12,459 nucleotides of DNA from a bacterium (lineage in GTDB: Bacteria; Chloroflexota; Dehalococcoidia; Tepidiformales; Tepidiformaceae): positions 1 to 12,459 of the forward strand of contig CAMAUF010000023.1 of the NCBI GenBank assembly GCA_945861295.1. Reading direction: 5' to 3'. The position numbers were made by a program, and so were the translations under genes. The stretch's first letter is position 1, and each line of letters opens with the position of its first letter. The notes beneath the pieces are model-generated. The model did not search any database. It worked only from the letters and a program-made list of their open reading frames with translations, and had not been told where the DNA came from. Of the stretch, positions 1 through 5,474 are shown piece after piece.

Positions 1-1167
1 CTCGCCGCGGCGGGCACGCCGTTCGTCACGAACCGCACCGGTTCGAACCTCGCGCGCGGCGTGACGGGCTCGCTGGTGGCGGCCGCCGGGCCGTTGGGGC
101 GACTTCGCCTTCGCGCTTCGTCCGGGCTTTTCGAAGTGGACGAGGCTTCCTTGCCCGCCGTCGCCCGGGCGCTCCAACCCACCGTCCTCGTGTTCACGAA
201 CCTCTTTCGCGACCAGCTTGACCGTTACGGCGAGGTCGACACCGTCGCCGCGCTGTGGCGGGAAGCGCTCGCCGCCTCGCCGCCCGATGCCACGCTCGTC
301 CTCAACGCCGACGACCCCTCGGTCGCCGCACTGGCGGATGGCTGGCGCGGGCCTGTGCATTGGTTCGGGGTCGATGACGCCAGCTTCGCCTCGGCGGCCG
401 CCGGCGCCTCGGACGCGCGCTGGTGCCAGAGCTGCGGCGGCGCCTTTGTATACGGACTCCGCTTCTTTGCCCACGTCGGGCACTGGCGCTGCGAGGGCTG
501 CGGCCGCGGTCGCGTTCCGCTCGGGACCTCGGCGACGGCGGTCGCCTTCGACCTCGACTCGGCCAGGTTCGTCGTCACCGGCCTTGGCGGGGTCACGCTC
601 CAGCTGACAGGCCTCTACAACGTCTACAACGCCCTTGCGGCGATTGCAGCCGCGCGCGTCCTGGCGATCGAGCCCGCAGCCGTCCTGCGCGGCCTGAGTG
701 CGTCAGAGGCGGCGTTCGGACGCCAAGAGCGCGTCGTGTACCGTGGCCGCACGCTTCGCATCCTACTCTGCAAGAACCCGGCCGGCGCCAACCAGGTCAT
801 GCTTCTCTTGGCGGCGCTGGCTCGCCAGGGCAAGGGGCCGTTGGCGGTAGCAGCCATGCTCAACGACGGCTTCGCTGACGGTCAGGACGTGAGCTGGATC
901 TGGGACGTCGACTTCGAAGCGCTGGGCGACTCGGTTTCGGCCGCGTTTTCGGGCGGAGTGCGGGCCGCGGATATGGCCCTGCGGCTTACTTACGCCGGTT
1001 GGCCTTCGCCGATCGTCGCGGAGTCGCCTTCCGGATTGCTCGAAGCGCTGGTGAGCCACACCCCGGCGGGCGCCGACATCTTCGTCATGGCGACGTACAC
1101 GGCGATGCTCGGCCTGCGCGCCCAGCTCGCGCGCGAAGGCGCCGTCACGCCGTTCTGGGAAGGGTAG
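1..1167 (+). CDS. murT: MurT-like lipid II isoglutaminyl synthase subunit (5' end outside window)
   Basis: Mur ligase family protein that with GatD amidates the D-Glu of the peptidoglycan stem peptide to D-isoglutamine, in the cytoplasm. The reading frame is open from base 1, so the N-terminus with the start and P-loop is missing; 388 codons are visible. Counting from the first visible codon, TNRTGSN (about residues 10-16) and NLFRDQLDRYGE are typical of the MurT central domain. Four cysteines in two CxxC pairs (about 142/145 and 164/167) form the zinc ribbon that marks MurT among Mur ligases. LYNVYNALAA follows, then KNPAGANQV and NDGFADGQDVSWIWD of the C-terminal DUF1727 domain, which holds the catalytic Asp region. 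The stop is TAG. It converges on the DUF1232 gene with 26 nt between. The usual partner gatD is not downstream; it could lie upstream, outside the window. The family call is firm. Confidence 0.93.
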   Translation, partial: LAAAGTPFVTNRTGSNLARGVTGSLVAAAGPLGRLRLRASSGLFEVDEASLPAVARALQPTVLVFTNLFRDQLDRYGEVDTVAALWREALAASPPDATLVLNADDPSVAALADGWRGPVHWFGVDDASFASAAAGASDARWCQSCGGAFVYGLRFFAHVGHWRCEGCGRGRVPLGTSATAVAFDLDSARFVVTGLGGVTLQLTGLYNVYNALAAIAAARVLAIEPAAVLRGLSASEAAFGRQERVVYRGRTLRILLCKNPAGANQVMLLLAALARQGKGPLAVAAMLNDGFADGQDVSWIWDVDFEALGDSVSAAFSGGVRAADMALRLTYAGWPSPIVAESPSGLLEALVSHTPAGADIFVMATYTAMLGLRAQLAREGAVTPFWEG

Positions 1168-1193
1168 AATCCCCTGAAGCTAGCGCGAGCAGC

Positions 1194-1562
1194 TTAACCC
1201 GAGTCCGGCGGGTCCGCTTCGTCGATAGCCCGCCGTAGTTCTTCGCGCGGGATGAGCTTGAGGAGCAAGGCGAATGCGCCGGCCACGACCAAGACGTCGT
1301 CGAGTTGGCCGAGGATCGGAATGAAGTCCGGGATGATGTCGAAAGGGATGGCCAAGTAGACCACAACGGCGGCGACGACGGCTTTGGCGAGCCACGGTGT
1401 CCTCCCGCTCCGCAGGAGGGAGCGGGCCGCCCTGGCTTTGGCTCGCAGGCCGAGCTTGAGGAAGGCCCGGCCGAGAGGGTCACGCCGGACGACGACAACG
1501 CCCCAAGCGCCGGCGGCGGCGAGGGCCATCAGCCCAATCAGCAACCAGGCCCACCATGGCAT
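1194..1562 (-). CDS. DUF1232 (YkvA-type) small membrane protein
   Basis: 122-residue protein. Residues 4-25 form an N-terminal hydrophobic helix. A basic stretch follows, then a second hydrophobic segment (about 58-72) leading into the DUF1232 signature IPFDIIPDFIPILGQLDD (about 72-89), and a last hydrophobic stretch to residue 104. DUF1232 proteins are small membrane-associated proteins whose biochemical role is unclear. I chose the ATG at 1562 rather than a start at 1649: the longer version would overlap the phosphatase gene and adds only a Pro/Arg-rich tail, whereas 1562 lies 4 nt after the phosphatase stop. The tight spacing implies co-transcription and perhaps translational coupling with the PP2C gene. 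The stop is TAA. Confidence 0.85.
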   Translation of the reverse strand: MPWWAWLLIGLMALAAAGAWGVVVVRRDPLGRAFLKLGLRAKARAARSLLRSGRTPWLAKAVVAAVVVYLAIPFDIIPDFIPILGQLDDVLVVAGAFALLLKLIPREELRRAIDEADPPDSG

Positions 1563-1566
1563 ACGG

Positions 1567-2415
1567 TTAGCGGCGTCCGCGCCAGAGTTGTGACCAGCGG
1601 TCCCAGCGCGACGAGTTCGCGGCGGCCTCGGACCGGGCTGGCTCGGCATTCGCGATCGGCTGCGGCGGGCCGCCCGTCACCCGGCCGATGGCGATAGTGA
1701 CGTTATCGTTCGCTCCGGCCTCGTTCGCCGAAGTCACCGCGAACTCCGCGGCGTCGGCGGCCGTGCGGTCGCGCAACAAGACGATCAGTTCACCGTCGTC
1801 GAAGAGGCCGTGGATGCCGTCGCTACAGGCGAAGAGCACGTCATCCTGGCCCCAAGCGATTGGTCCGCCGCAGTCGACTTCGACGCCGGGCCCGCTCCCG
1901 ATCGCGCGCGTGATCACATTGCGTTCGGGACTCAGCCGGGCCTCGCGGGGCGTCATCAACCCGGCGCGGACGCGTTCGGCGACGACCGAGTGGTCCATCG
2001 AAAGCTGTCCCAGCCGGGCCTGGCGGAGGGTGTAAATGCGGCTGTCGCCGACGTTTGCCCACCAGAAGCTGCGCGGCCCCACCAGGCCAGCGACCAGCGT
2101 GGTGGCGGCGTTGGCATACCCGTGACCTGGGCCTTCCCGGAAGACGGCCTCGTTGGCGGCCTGGACAGCGCGCGCGAGGGCCTCAGCGGGTTCCGATTCC
2201 GCCAGAAAGGCATGCAGGCGGCTCGTCACCACCGCGGAGGCGCGTTGGCTCGCCCAATCGCCGCCGCCCTGGCCGCCTACCCCGTCGGCGACGAGGACGA
2301 GCCCCCACTCAGGGGCGCCGGGGACGGGGCCCGCGAAGGCGAAGTCCTGATTGGTGGGCCGTACCGAGCCGCGATGGCTTGCGCAGGCGAGTTCGACGAA
2401 CTGTTCGATATCCAA
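1567..2415 (-). CDS. PP2C-family Ser/Thr protein phosphatase
   Basis: 282-residue metal-dependent protein phosphatase (PPM/PP2C, bacterial Stp/PrpC type) that removes phosphate from Ser/Thr of proteins, usually opposing a Hanks-type kinase. The motifs are in order: RGSVRPTNQD with metal-binding Asp24, VADGVGGQGGG with Asp44-Gly45, TTLVAGLV, ANVGDSRIY, DHSVV, RNVITRAIG, FACSDGIHGLFD with Asp199, and GANDNVTIAI with Asp237. All metal ligands are present. No transmembrane segment is seen; the last 35 residues are a polar, Trp-containing tail. The start is TTG: in-frame upstream codons reach a TGA within three codons and there is no in-frame ATG nearby. A TAGAAT box ends 8 nt before it, suggesting a leaderless or nearly leaderless mRNA. 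No kinase gene is adjacent. It heads a two-gene unit with the DUF1232 gene. Confidence 0.93.
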   Translation of the reverse strand: MDIEQFVELACASHRGSVRPTNQDFAFAGPVPGAPEWGLVLVADGVGGQGGGDWASQRASAVVTSRLHAFLAESEPAEALARAVQAANEAVFREGPGHGYANAATTLVAGLVGPRSFWWANVGDSRIYTLRQARLGQLSMDHSVVAERVRAGLMTPREARLSPERNVITRAIGSGPGVEVDCGGPIAWGQDDVLFACSDGIHGLFDDGELIVLLRDRTAADAAEFAVTSANEAGANDNVTIAIGRVTGGPPQPIANAEPARSEAAANSSRWDRWSQLWRGRR

Positions 2416-2423
2416 CGCCGTTC

Positions 2424-2429
2424 ATTCTA
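2424..2429 (-). promoter_or_regulatory. Putative -10 box of the phosphatase gene
   Basis: TAGAAT on the minus strand, 8 nt before the TTG start at 2415, matches the -10 consensus at five of six positions and predicts a transcript that starts at or next to the start codon. I see no convincing -35 hexamer at 16-18 nt. Confidence 0.4.
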
Positions 2430-2476
2430 GCCTGAACGCGGCGATGGGACGGCAGCGCCGTGGTGGAACCTCGGCG

Positions 2477-2644
2477 TTAGGCCTGCCCAGGCCTCGCGCC
2501 CCGGGCGGCGAAGGTCGCGACCGCCTTGGTCCGGCTGATCTGGGGAGCGCGATGGTGGGCGCGCTCAGAATGGCGTTCGAGCCAGCGGCTCTCGGTTTCC
2601 CGCGGCGCGCGGAAGGCTGCGCCGCAGAGGGGACACGTTGTCAT
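2477..2644 (-). CDS. Small C2H2-like zinc-finger protein (55 aa)
   Basis: Short ORF read directly from the minus strand: ATG at 2644, stop TAA at 2477, 55 residues beginning MTTCPLCGAAF. Cys4-x2-Cys7 is a zinc knuckle; His25 and His30/His31 in RWLERHSERAHH can supply the other two ligands, giving C-x2-C-x17-H-x4-H. The linker is longer than the classical 12, but the 'CPxCGxxF ... H...H' layout is that of small bacterial C2H2-like proteins. The rest is a basic tail. The Shine-Dalgarno is weak (AAAGAG just before ATG). It sits between selC and the phosphatase gene, on the same strand as both, 61 nt before the phosphatase start. Function is unknown; a nucleic-acid-binding or zinc-structured role is inference. 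The Cys/His spacing is why I consider it real, despite its length. Confidence 0.55.
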   Translation of the reverse strand: MTTCPLCGAAFRAPRETESRWLERHSERAHHRAPQISRTKAVATFAARGARPGQA

Positions 2645-2750
2645 CTCTTTGTACCTGTCATAACTGATGTAACTATGTTCGGCGCTGCAAGTTAACGGAA
2701 CAGTCGGCCGACACGCTTACTGAGGCGGAAAACGGGCACTCGTAGCGCTT

Positions 2751-2848
2751 TGGCGGGAGTGCATGGGAGTCGAACCCACCCCCCGCCGCGCTTGCGACAG
2801 GGCAACCGTTTTGAAGACGGCGAGGACCACCGGATCCCCTCCACTCCC
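2751..2848 (-). tRNA. selC: tRNA-Sec (selenocysteine), anticodon UCA
   Basis: 98 nt including an encoded 3' CCA. The anticodon loop reads CTTCAAA, with TCA at 2814-2812, on the stem GCCGT/ACGGT. The features special to tRNA-Sec are present: a 6-7 bp D stem (GGGATC with GGTCCT) closed by the four-base loop CGGT; a long variable arm with a 9-bp stem (CCCTGTCGC, loop AAGC, GCGGCGGGG); T arm GTGGG-TTCGACT-CCCAT; and the extended acceptor/T stack. The acceptor shows seven Watson-Crick pairs (GGGAGTG with CACTCCC), and the eighth position looks like a G-G mismatch. The discriminator is G. Its role is to carry Ser, then Sec, to in-frame UGA codons with SelA, SelD and SelB, none of which is in this window. 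Confidence 0.95.
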
Positions 2849-2855
2849 ACCATAC

Positions 2856-2861
2856 ACTCTA
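2856..2861 (-). promoter_or_regulatory. Putative -10 box of selC
   Basis: TAGAGT on the minus strand, preceded by TG one base upstream (extended -10 style), lies 7 nt before the first base of the mature tRNA-Sec. The same hexamer is the -10 of the divergent padR promoter. The -35 is weak (TTCGTG at a 17-nt spacing). Confidence 0.4.
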
Positions 2862-2941
2862 CAGGCCCTCGCCGCTAGCACGAAACGGCGACCTGCCCGC
2901 GCCTCGCCGGCCCGAGTTTTGGGAATCGTTGGGTGAATCGC

Positions 2942-2969
2942 TTGACGATGCATCGAAAAGTGATAGAGT
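2942..2969 (+). promoter_or_regulatory. padR promoter, leaderless type
   Basis: TTGACG (2942-2947), a 16-nt spacer, then TAGAGT (2964-2969) preceded by TGA (extended -10 style). The -10 ends 6 nt before the ATG at 2976, so the predicted transcript begins at the start codon. This is the best promoter-like sequence in the window and the most likely site for PadR autoregulation. Confidence 0.65.
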
Positions 2970-2975
2970 GAGGCC

Positions 2976-3320
2976 ATGGTCGAACCCGGCTCGTTCCTTC
3001 CCCTCCCCCAGGCGCAATTCCACATCCTTGTGGCGCTCACGACCGGAGAGCTGCATGGGTACGCGATCATGCAGGCCGTCGAACGGTCGTCGGGCGGCGT
3101 CGTCCGCATGGGGCCAGCGACGTTGTACGGGAGCATCAAACGGCTCGTCGACGCGGGGTTGGCCGAAGAGCTCGACCATCGACCCTCGGCCGACGACGAC
3201 CAGCGCCGGCGCTACTACCGGCTGACCGGGACCGGCAGGCAAGTGTGCCTTGCGGAGGCCGATCGCCTGGCGGAACTGGTGCGGATGACACGGGCGAACC
3301 TACGCCCGGGGACGGCGTGA
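2976..3320 (+). CDS. PadR-family transcriptional regulator
   Basis: 114-residue winged-helix repressor. After a short N-terminal extension, FHILVALTTGELHGYAIMQA (about 15-34) is the PadR signature helix with the HGYA motif. MGPATLYGSIKRLVDAGL (about 45-62) is the recognition helix region, and RRRYYRLTGTGRQ (about 76-88) is the wing. The short C-terminal helix (LAEADRLAELV) fits the small PadR subfamily that dimerises through one helix. It lacks the longer C-terminal domain of PadR sensu stricto. The ATG at 2976 is favoured because a consensus-like promoter ends 6 nt upstream. The stop TGA is followed after 1 nt by the ATG of a membrane-protein gene, the usual arrangement in which PadR controls its own operon and an adjacent membrane protein. 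The ligand is unknown. Confidence 0.93.
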   Translation: MVEPGSFLPLPQAQFHILVALTTGELHGYAIMQAVERSSGGVVRMGPATLYGSIKRLVDAGLAEELDHRPSADDDQRRRYYRLTGTGRQVCLAEADRLAELVRMTRANLRPGTA

Positions 3321-3321
3321 C

Positions 3322-3921
3322 ATGCCTGTCTACGAGAAGTCCTACCGGGTGCTCATCCGCCTCTACCCACGGGGCTTTCGACGCCACTACGGCGAAGACC
3401 TCGTCCAAGCCTTCGACGACCTGGTCGAGCGTGACGGCCCTGCCCGCGCATGGCGCCGCACCGCCCTCGACCTGCTTGTCACCGTACCCCGCTACCGATT
3501 GGAGACTGTGATGAACCCTTGGCAAAGCACCCTCGCCCTGCAACTGACGGTCGGCGGCCTCATTGTGGCTGGCATCCTCAGCGTCCTCTTCGGCCTCCTT
3601 CCGGGGATTATCCTGCTTCCGGCGGGAGTGATCCTCGCGCTGATCCAGCGCAGCCAGCTCGCGAGGTCCATGCGTGCGCCCGATAGGCGAAGGCGCCGCC
3701 GGATTCTGCTCACGGCCGGTGGCCTCGCGGTCGCCTGTGTGCTCGGGACGACAGGCATGTACATCGACCTTATGGGCGACGATCATTGGCCCGGCCCGAA
3801 GCTCCTGCTCTATAACGTCTTCTTCTTCGTCACGGCGATCGGGGCGCTCGGATGCTTGGCGGCCGGTCTGCGCAGCCCGAAGGATCGGCCGGTCGGCGCG
3901 GCCCGCGCGGCCCGCAGCTGA
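3322..3921 (+). CDS. PadR-linked four-helix membrane protein of unknown function
   Basis: 199 residues. The N-terminal 45 residues are soluble and contain LIRLYPRGFRRHYGEDLVQAF (about 11-31), resembling the 'LYPxxFRxxYGxEM' segment found at the N-terminus of PadR-associated membrane proteins and permease prefix domains. Hydrophobic segments follow at about 71-90, 91-110, 131-150 and 165-185, suggesting four transmembrane helices, with an Arg-rich cytoplasmic loop (about 119-127) between the second and third. The C-terminus is basic. The gene starts 1 nt after the padR stop, so the two are almost certainly one transcript. Function is unknown: a membrane-stress or efflux-accessory role is only an inference from the PadR context. 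There are no catalytic motifs. Confidence 0.8.
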   Translation: MPVYEKSYRVLIRLYPRGFRRHYGEDLVQAFDDLVERDGPARAWRRTALDLLVTVPRYRLETVMNPWQSTLALQLTVGGLIVAGILSVLFGLLPGIILLPAGVILALIQRSQLARSMRAPDRRRRRRILLTAGGLAVACVLGTTGMYIDLMGDDHWPGPKLLLYNVFFFVTAIGALGCLAAGLRSPKDRPVGAARAARS

Positions 3922-4128
3922 CTCCGACACAACGGGCGAAGTGACGATCGTGCGGCGCTCGGAGGCTGGTCCCTCGCGGCGACGGCGCTCTGTACCGGTC
4001 GCCGCACCCGGGTGGCCTGCGCCGTGGTCCAGTGGGCACGCTGCGCGGGGCAAGCCCGTGAGCAAGACCGCGCCCCGCTTCCATTCAGCTGACAACGGCC
4101 TTGCGTTCCCTGGTCGGAGCGCCCCCGC

Positions 4129-4151
4129 TACCATGGCCTCTCTTCAGGAGG
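4129..4151 (+). promoter_or_regulatory. Putative -10 and Shine-Dalgarno of the SDR gene
   Basis: TACCAT (4129-4134) could be a -10 box; a -35 at the proper distance is weak (TTCCCT). AGGAGG at 4146-4151 lies 5 nt before the ATG at 4157 and fixes that start over the longer open frame upstream. The Shine-Dalgarno is secure; the promoter is tentative. Confidence 0.5.
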
Positions 4152-4156
4152 CAACA

Positions 4157-4918
4157 ATGACTGATATTTCCAAGCTCTTCGACCTCACCGGCAAGGTCGC
4201 CGTCGTTACGGGAGGCAGTCGCGGCCTTGGCCGCGAAATGGTCCTCGGCTTCGCCCAAGCCGGCGCCGATGTCGTCATCGCGAGCCGCAAGCTCGAATCC
4301 TGCGAGGAACTCGCCGCAGAAGTTCGGGCGGCCACGGGCCGCCGCGCCCTCCCCGTCGCCTGCCACGTCGGCGATTGGGGCCAGGTGGAGGCGCTGGCCG
4401 AACGTGCCTACGCCGAATTCGGCAAGATCGACGTGCTTGTCAACAACGCTGGCATGTCGCCGCTTTACTCGCACATCAGCCAGGTGACCGAAGCGCTGTA
4501 CGACAAGGTCCTCGATGTGAACCTCAAAGGCCCCTTCCGGCTGACGGCGATGGTCGGCACCCGCATGGTCGAGCAGGGCGGCGGGTCGATCATCATGGTT
4601 TCGAGCAACGGCTCGATGAATCCGCGCGCCGACATCATCCCCTACGCGGCCGCCAAGGCTGGCCTCAACGCCATGACCGTCGGCTTCGCCCACGCCTTCG
4701 GCCCGACTGTGCGCGTGAACTGCATCATGCCTGGCCCGTTCCTCACCGACATTTCGAAGGCCTGGGACCTCGAAGCCTTCAACAAGCGGGCGGCCACGAA
4801 CATCTTCCTCAAGCGGGGCGGCGAAGCACACGAAGTTGTCGGCGCAGCGCTGTACTTCGCCTCCGACGCCTCCAGCTACACGACGGGCGCGGTGCTGCCG
4901 ATTACCGGTGGTTCGTAG
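4157..4918 (+). CDS. SDR-family NAD(P)-dependent oxidoreductase
   Basis: 253-residue classical short-chain dehydrogenase/reductase, single Rossmann domain, cytoplasmic. TGGSRGLG (18-25) is the dinucleotide-binding turn, NNAG is at 96-99, and Asn122 lies in VNLKGPF. Catalytic Ser150, Tyr163 and Lys167 (YAAAK) follow, then PGPFLTD (192-198). The length is typical. The ATG at 4157 has AGGAGG 5 nt upstream; the open frame extends further upstream but without coding character. An Arg follows the first strand (IASRK, about 41-45), which often accompanies NADP preference; this is inference. The substrate cannot be read from sequence. The gene has its own 235-nt upstream region and ends 4 nt from the convergent lipoprotein gene, with TAG as the stop. 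Confidence 0.92.
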   Translation: MTDISKLFDLTGKVAVVTGGSRGLGREMVLGFAQAGADVVIASRKLESCEELAAEVRAATGRRALPVACHVGDWGQVEALAERAYAEFGKIDVLVNNAGMSPLYSHISQVTEALYDKVLDVNLKGPFRLTAMVGTRMVEQGGGSIIMVSSNGSMNPRADIIPYAAAKAGLNAMTVGFAHAFGPTVRVNCIMPGPFLTDISKAWDLEAFNKRAATNIFLKRGGEAHEVVGAALYFASDASSYTTGAVLPITGGS

Positions 4919-4922
4919 GCGG

Positions 4923-5366
4923 TCATTCGTCCAAGCAGGTCGCGTCGATCCGCGGCCAGCGTTCGACCGTGTTGTCGTCGCTATCGAGGACGATGACGGC
5001 ATGGCCGTCATCGTCCGGCCTGATCCAGAGTTCTTTGCCGCCTTTGTGGTAGCGCGTCTTGACGATGCCCGATGGGACGGTGTCGTCGATGCGGTACGCA
5101 TCGGCCATCGTCGCCTCGCCGAGTGGGTCCGAAGCGAACCGCAGCAGCCCCGTCGCCGGGCCTTGCTTGGTCACGCTCGCGACCACCGCGGCCGGCACGG
5201 TGAGGATTCGCACGTGCTCCCAGCCGCAGGCCTTGGGGGCGGCGTTCTCGCGGACATCGAGCCGTTTGCCGTCCTCCTCAAGGGTTGGCCCGGCCCAGCG
5301 ATCCGTGCAGCTGGAGAGCAACGCGCCAGCGGTGGCGACGGCGAGCAAGGGGACGGCGAGCAGCAT
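4923..5366 (-). CDS. Small putative lipoprotein, hypothetical
   Basis: 147 residues. A hydrophobic N-terminus (residues 2-16) ends in LSSC with Cys20, a lipobox for signal peptidase II, so the mature protein is probably membrane-anchored outside the cytoplasm. The mature part is small and soluble; it has two further cysteines (Cys47 in KACGW and one near the C-terminus in ATCLDE), which could form a disulfide. I recognise no family. The signal peptide has no Lys/Arg n-region after the chosen ATG; a start further upstream is not supported. CATACT ends 6 nt before the ATG, suggesting another leaderless start. It converges with the SDR gene. A strong terminator upstream insulates it from the acyl-CoA cluster. 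Confidence 0.7.
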   Translation of the reverse strand: MLLAVPLLAVATAGALLSSCTDRWAGPTLEEDGKRLDVRENAAPKACGWEHVRILTVPAAVVASVTKQGPATGLLRFASDPLGEATMADAYRIDDTVPSGIVKTRYHKGGKELWIRPDDDGHAVIVLDSDDNTVERWPRIDATCLDE

Positions 5367-5372
5367 GGGCTC

Positions 5373-5378
5373 AGTATG
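5373..5378 (-). promoter_or_regulatory. Putative -10 box of the lipoprotein gene
   Basis: CATACT on the minus strand, 6 nt before the ATG at 5366, matches the -10 consensus at four of six positions. No -35 is convincing. Its distance from the start codon implies no leader. Confidence 0.3.
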
Positions 5379-5414
5379 CCAGGTGGCGTGGGCCGGCGTC
5401 GGTCACACCAGACC

Positions 5415-5450
5415 GCGAAAGAAGCCCGCCAGGGGGCGGGCTTCTTTCGC
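5415..5450 (-). terminator. Hairpin terminator, perfect 16-bp stem
   Basis: GCGAAAGAAGCCCGCC at 5415-5430 and its exact reverse complement at 5435-5450 are separated by a 4-nt loop. On the minus strand the descending arm ends in a pyrimidine-rich CTTCTTTC stretch. It lies 24 nt beyond the stop of the leftward SDR gene, so it most likely ends the MaoC/SDR transcript. The lack of an uninterrupted T tract is the only weakness. Confidence 0.8.
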
Positions 5451-5474
5451 CTGTGGAGGACAGGACTCCCGGCT

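Noticed and set aside
2645..2700. Repeated TAACT-ATG elements (TAACTGATG, TAACTATG) upstream of the small zinc-finger ORF as an operator.
   Set aside because: Only two imperfect short copies, no dyad and no recognisable promoter hexamers at proper spacing; it may be chance in the one AT-richer patch here.
2716..2750. Possible selC terminator: GCGCTACGAGTGC followed by CCGTTTT on the minus strand.
   Set aside because: The stem would have only four pairs, one of them a wobble; too weak to annotate.
4040..4080. GCGGGGC ... GCCCCGC inverted repeat before the SDR gene as a terminator of the padR unit.
   Set aside because: Seven pairs with a 20-nt loop and no T tract; it is expected by chance in such GC-rich sequence.
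3922..4092. Read-through of the membrane-protein TGA gives about 57 more open codons, which could suggest selenocysteine at 3919-3921.
   Set aside because: The extension is ordinary GC-rich noise without conserved-looking sequence, no clear SECIS-like hairpin follows the TGA, and the protein already has a natural basic end.
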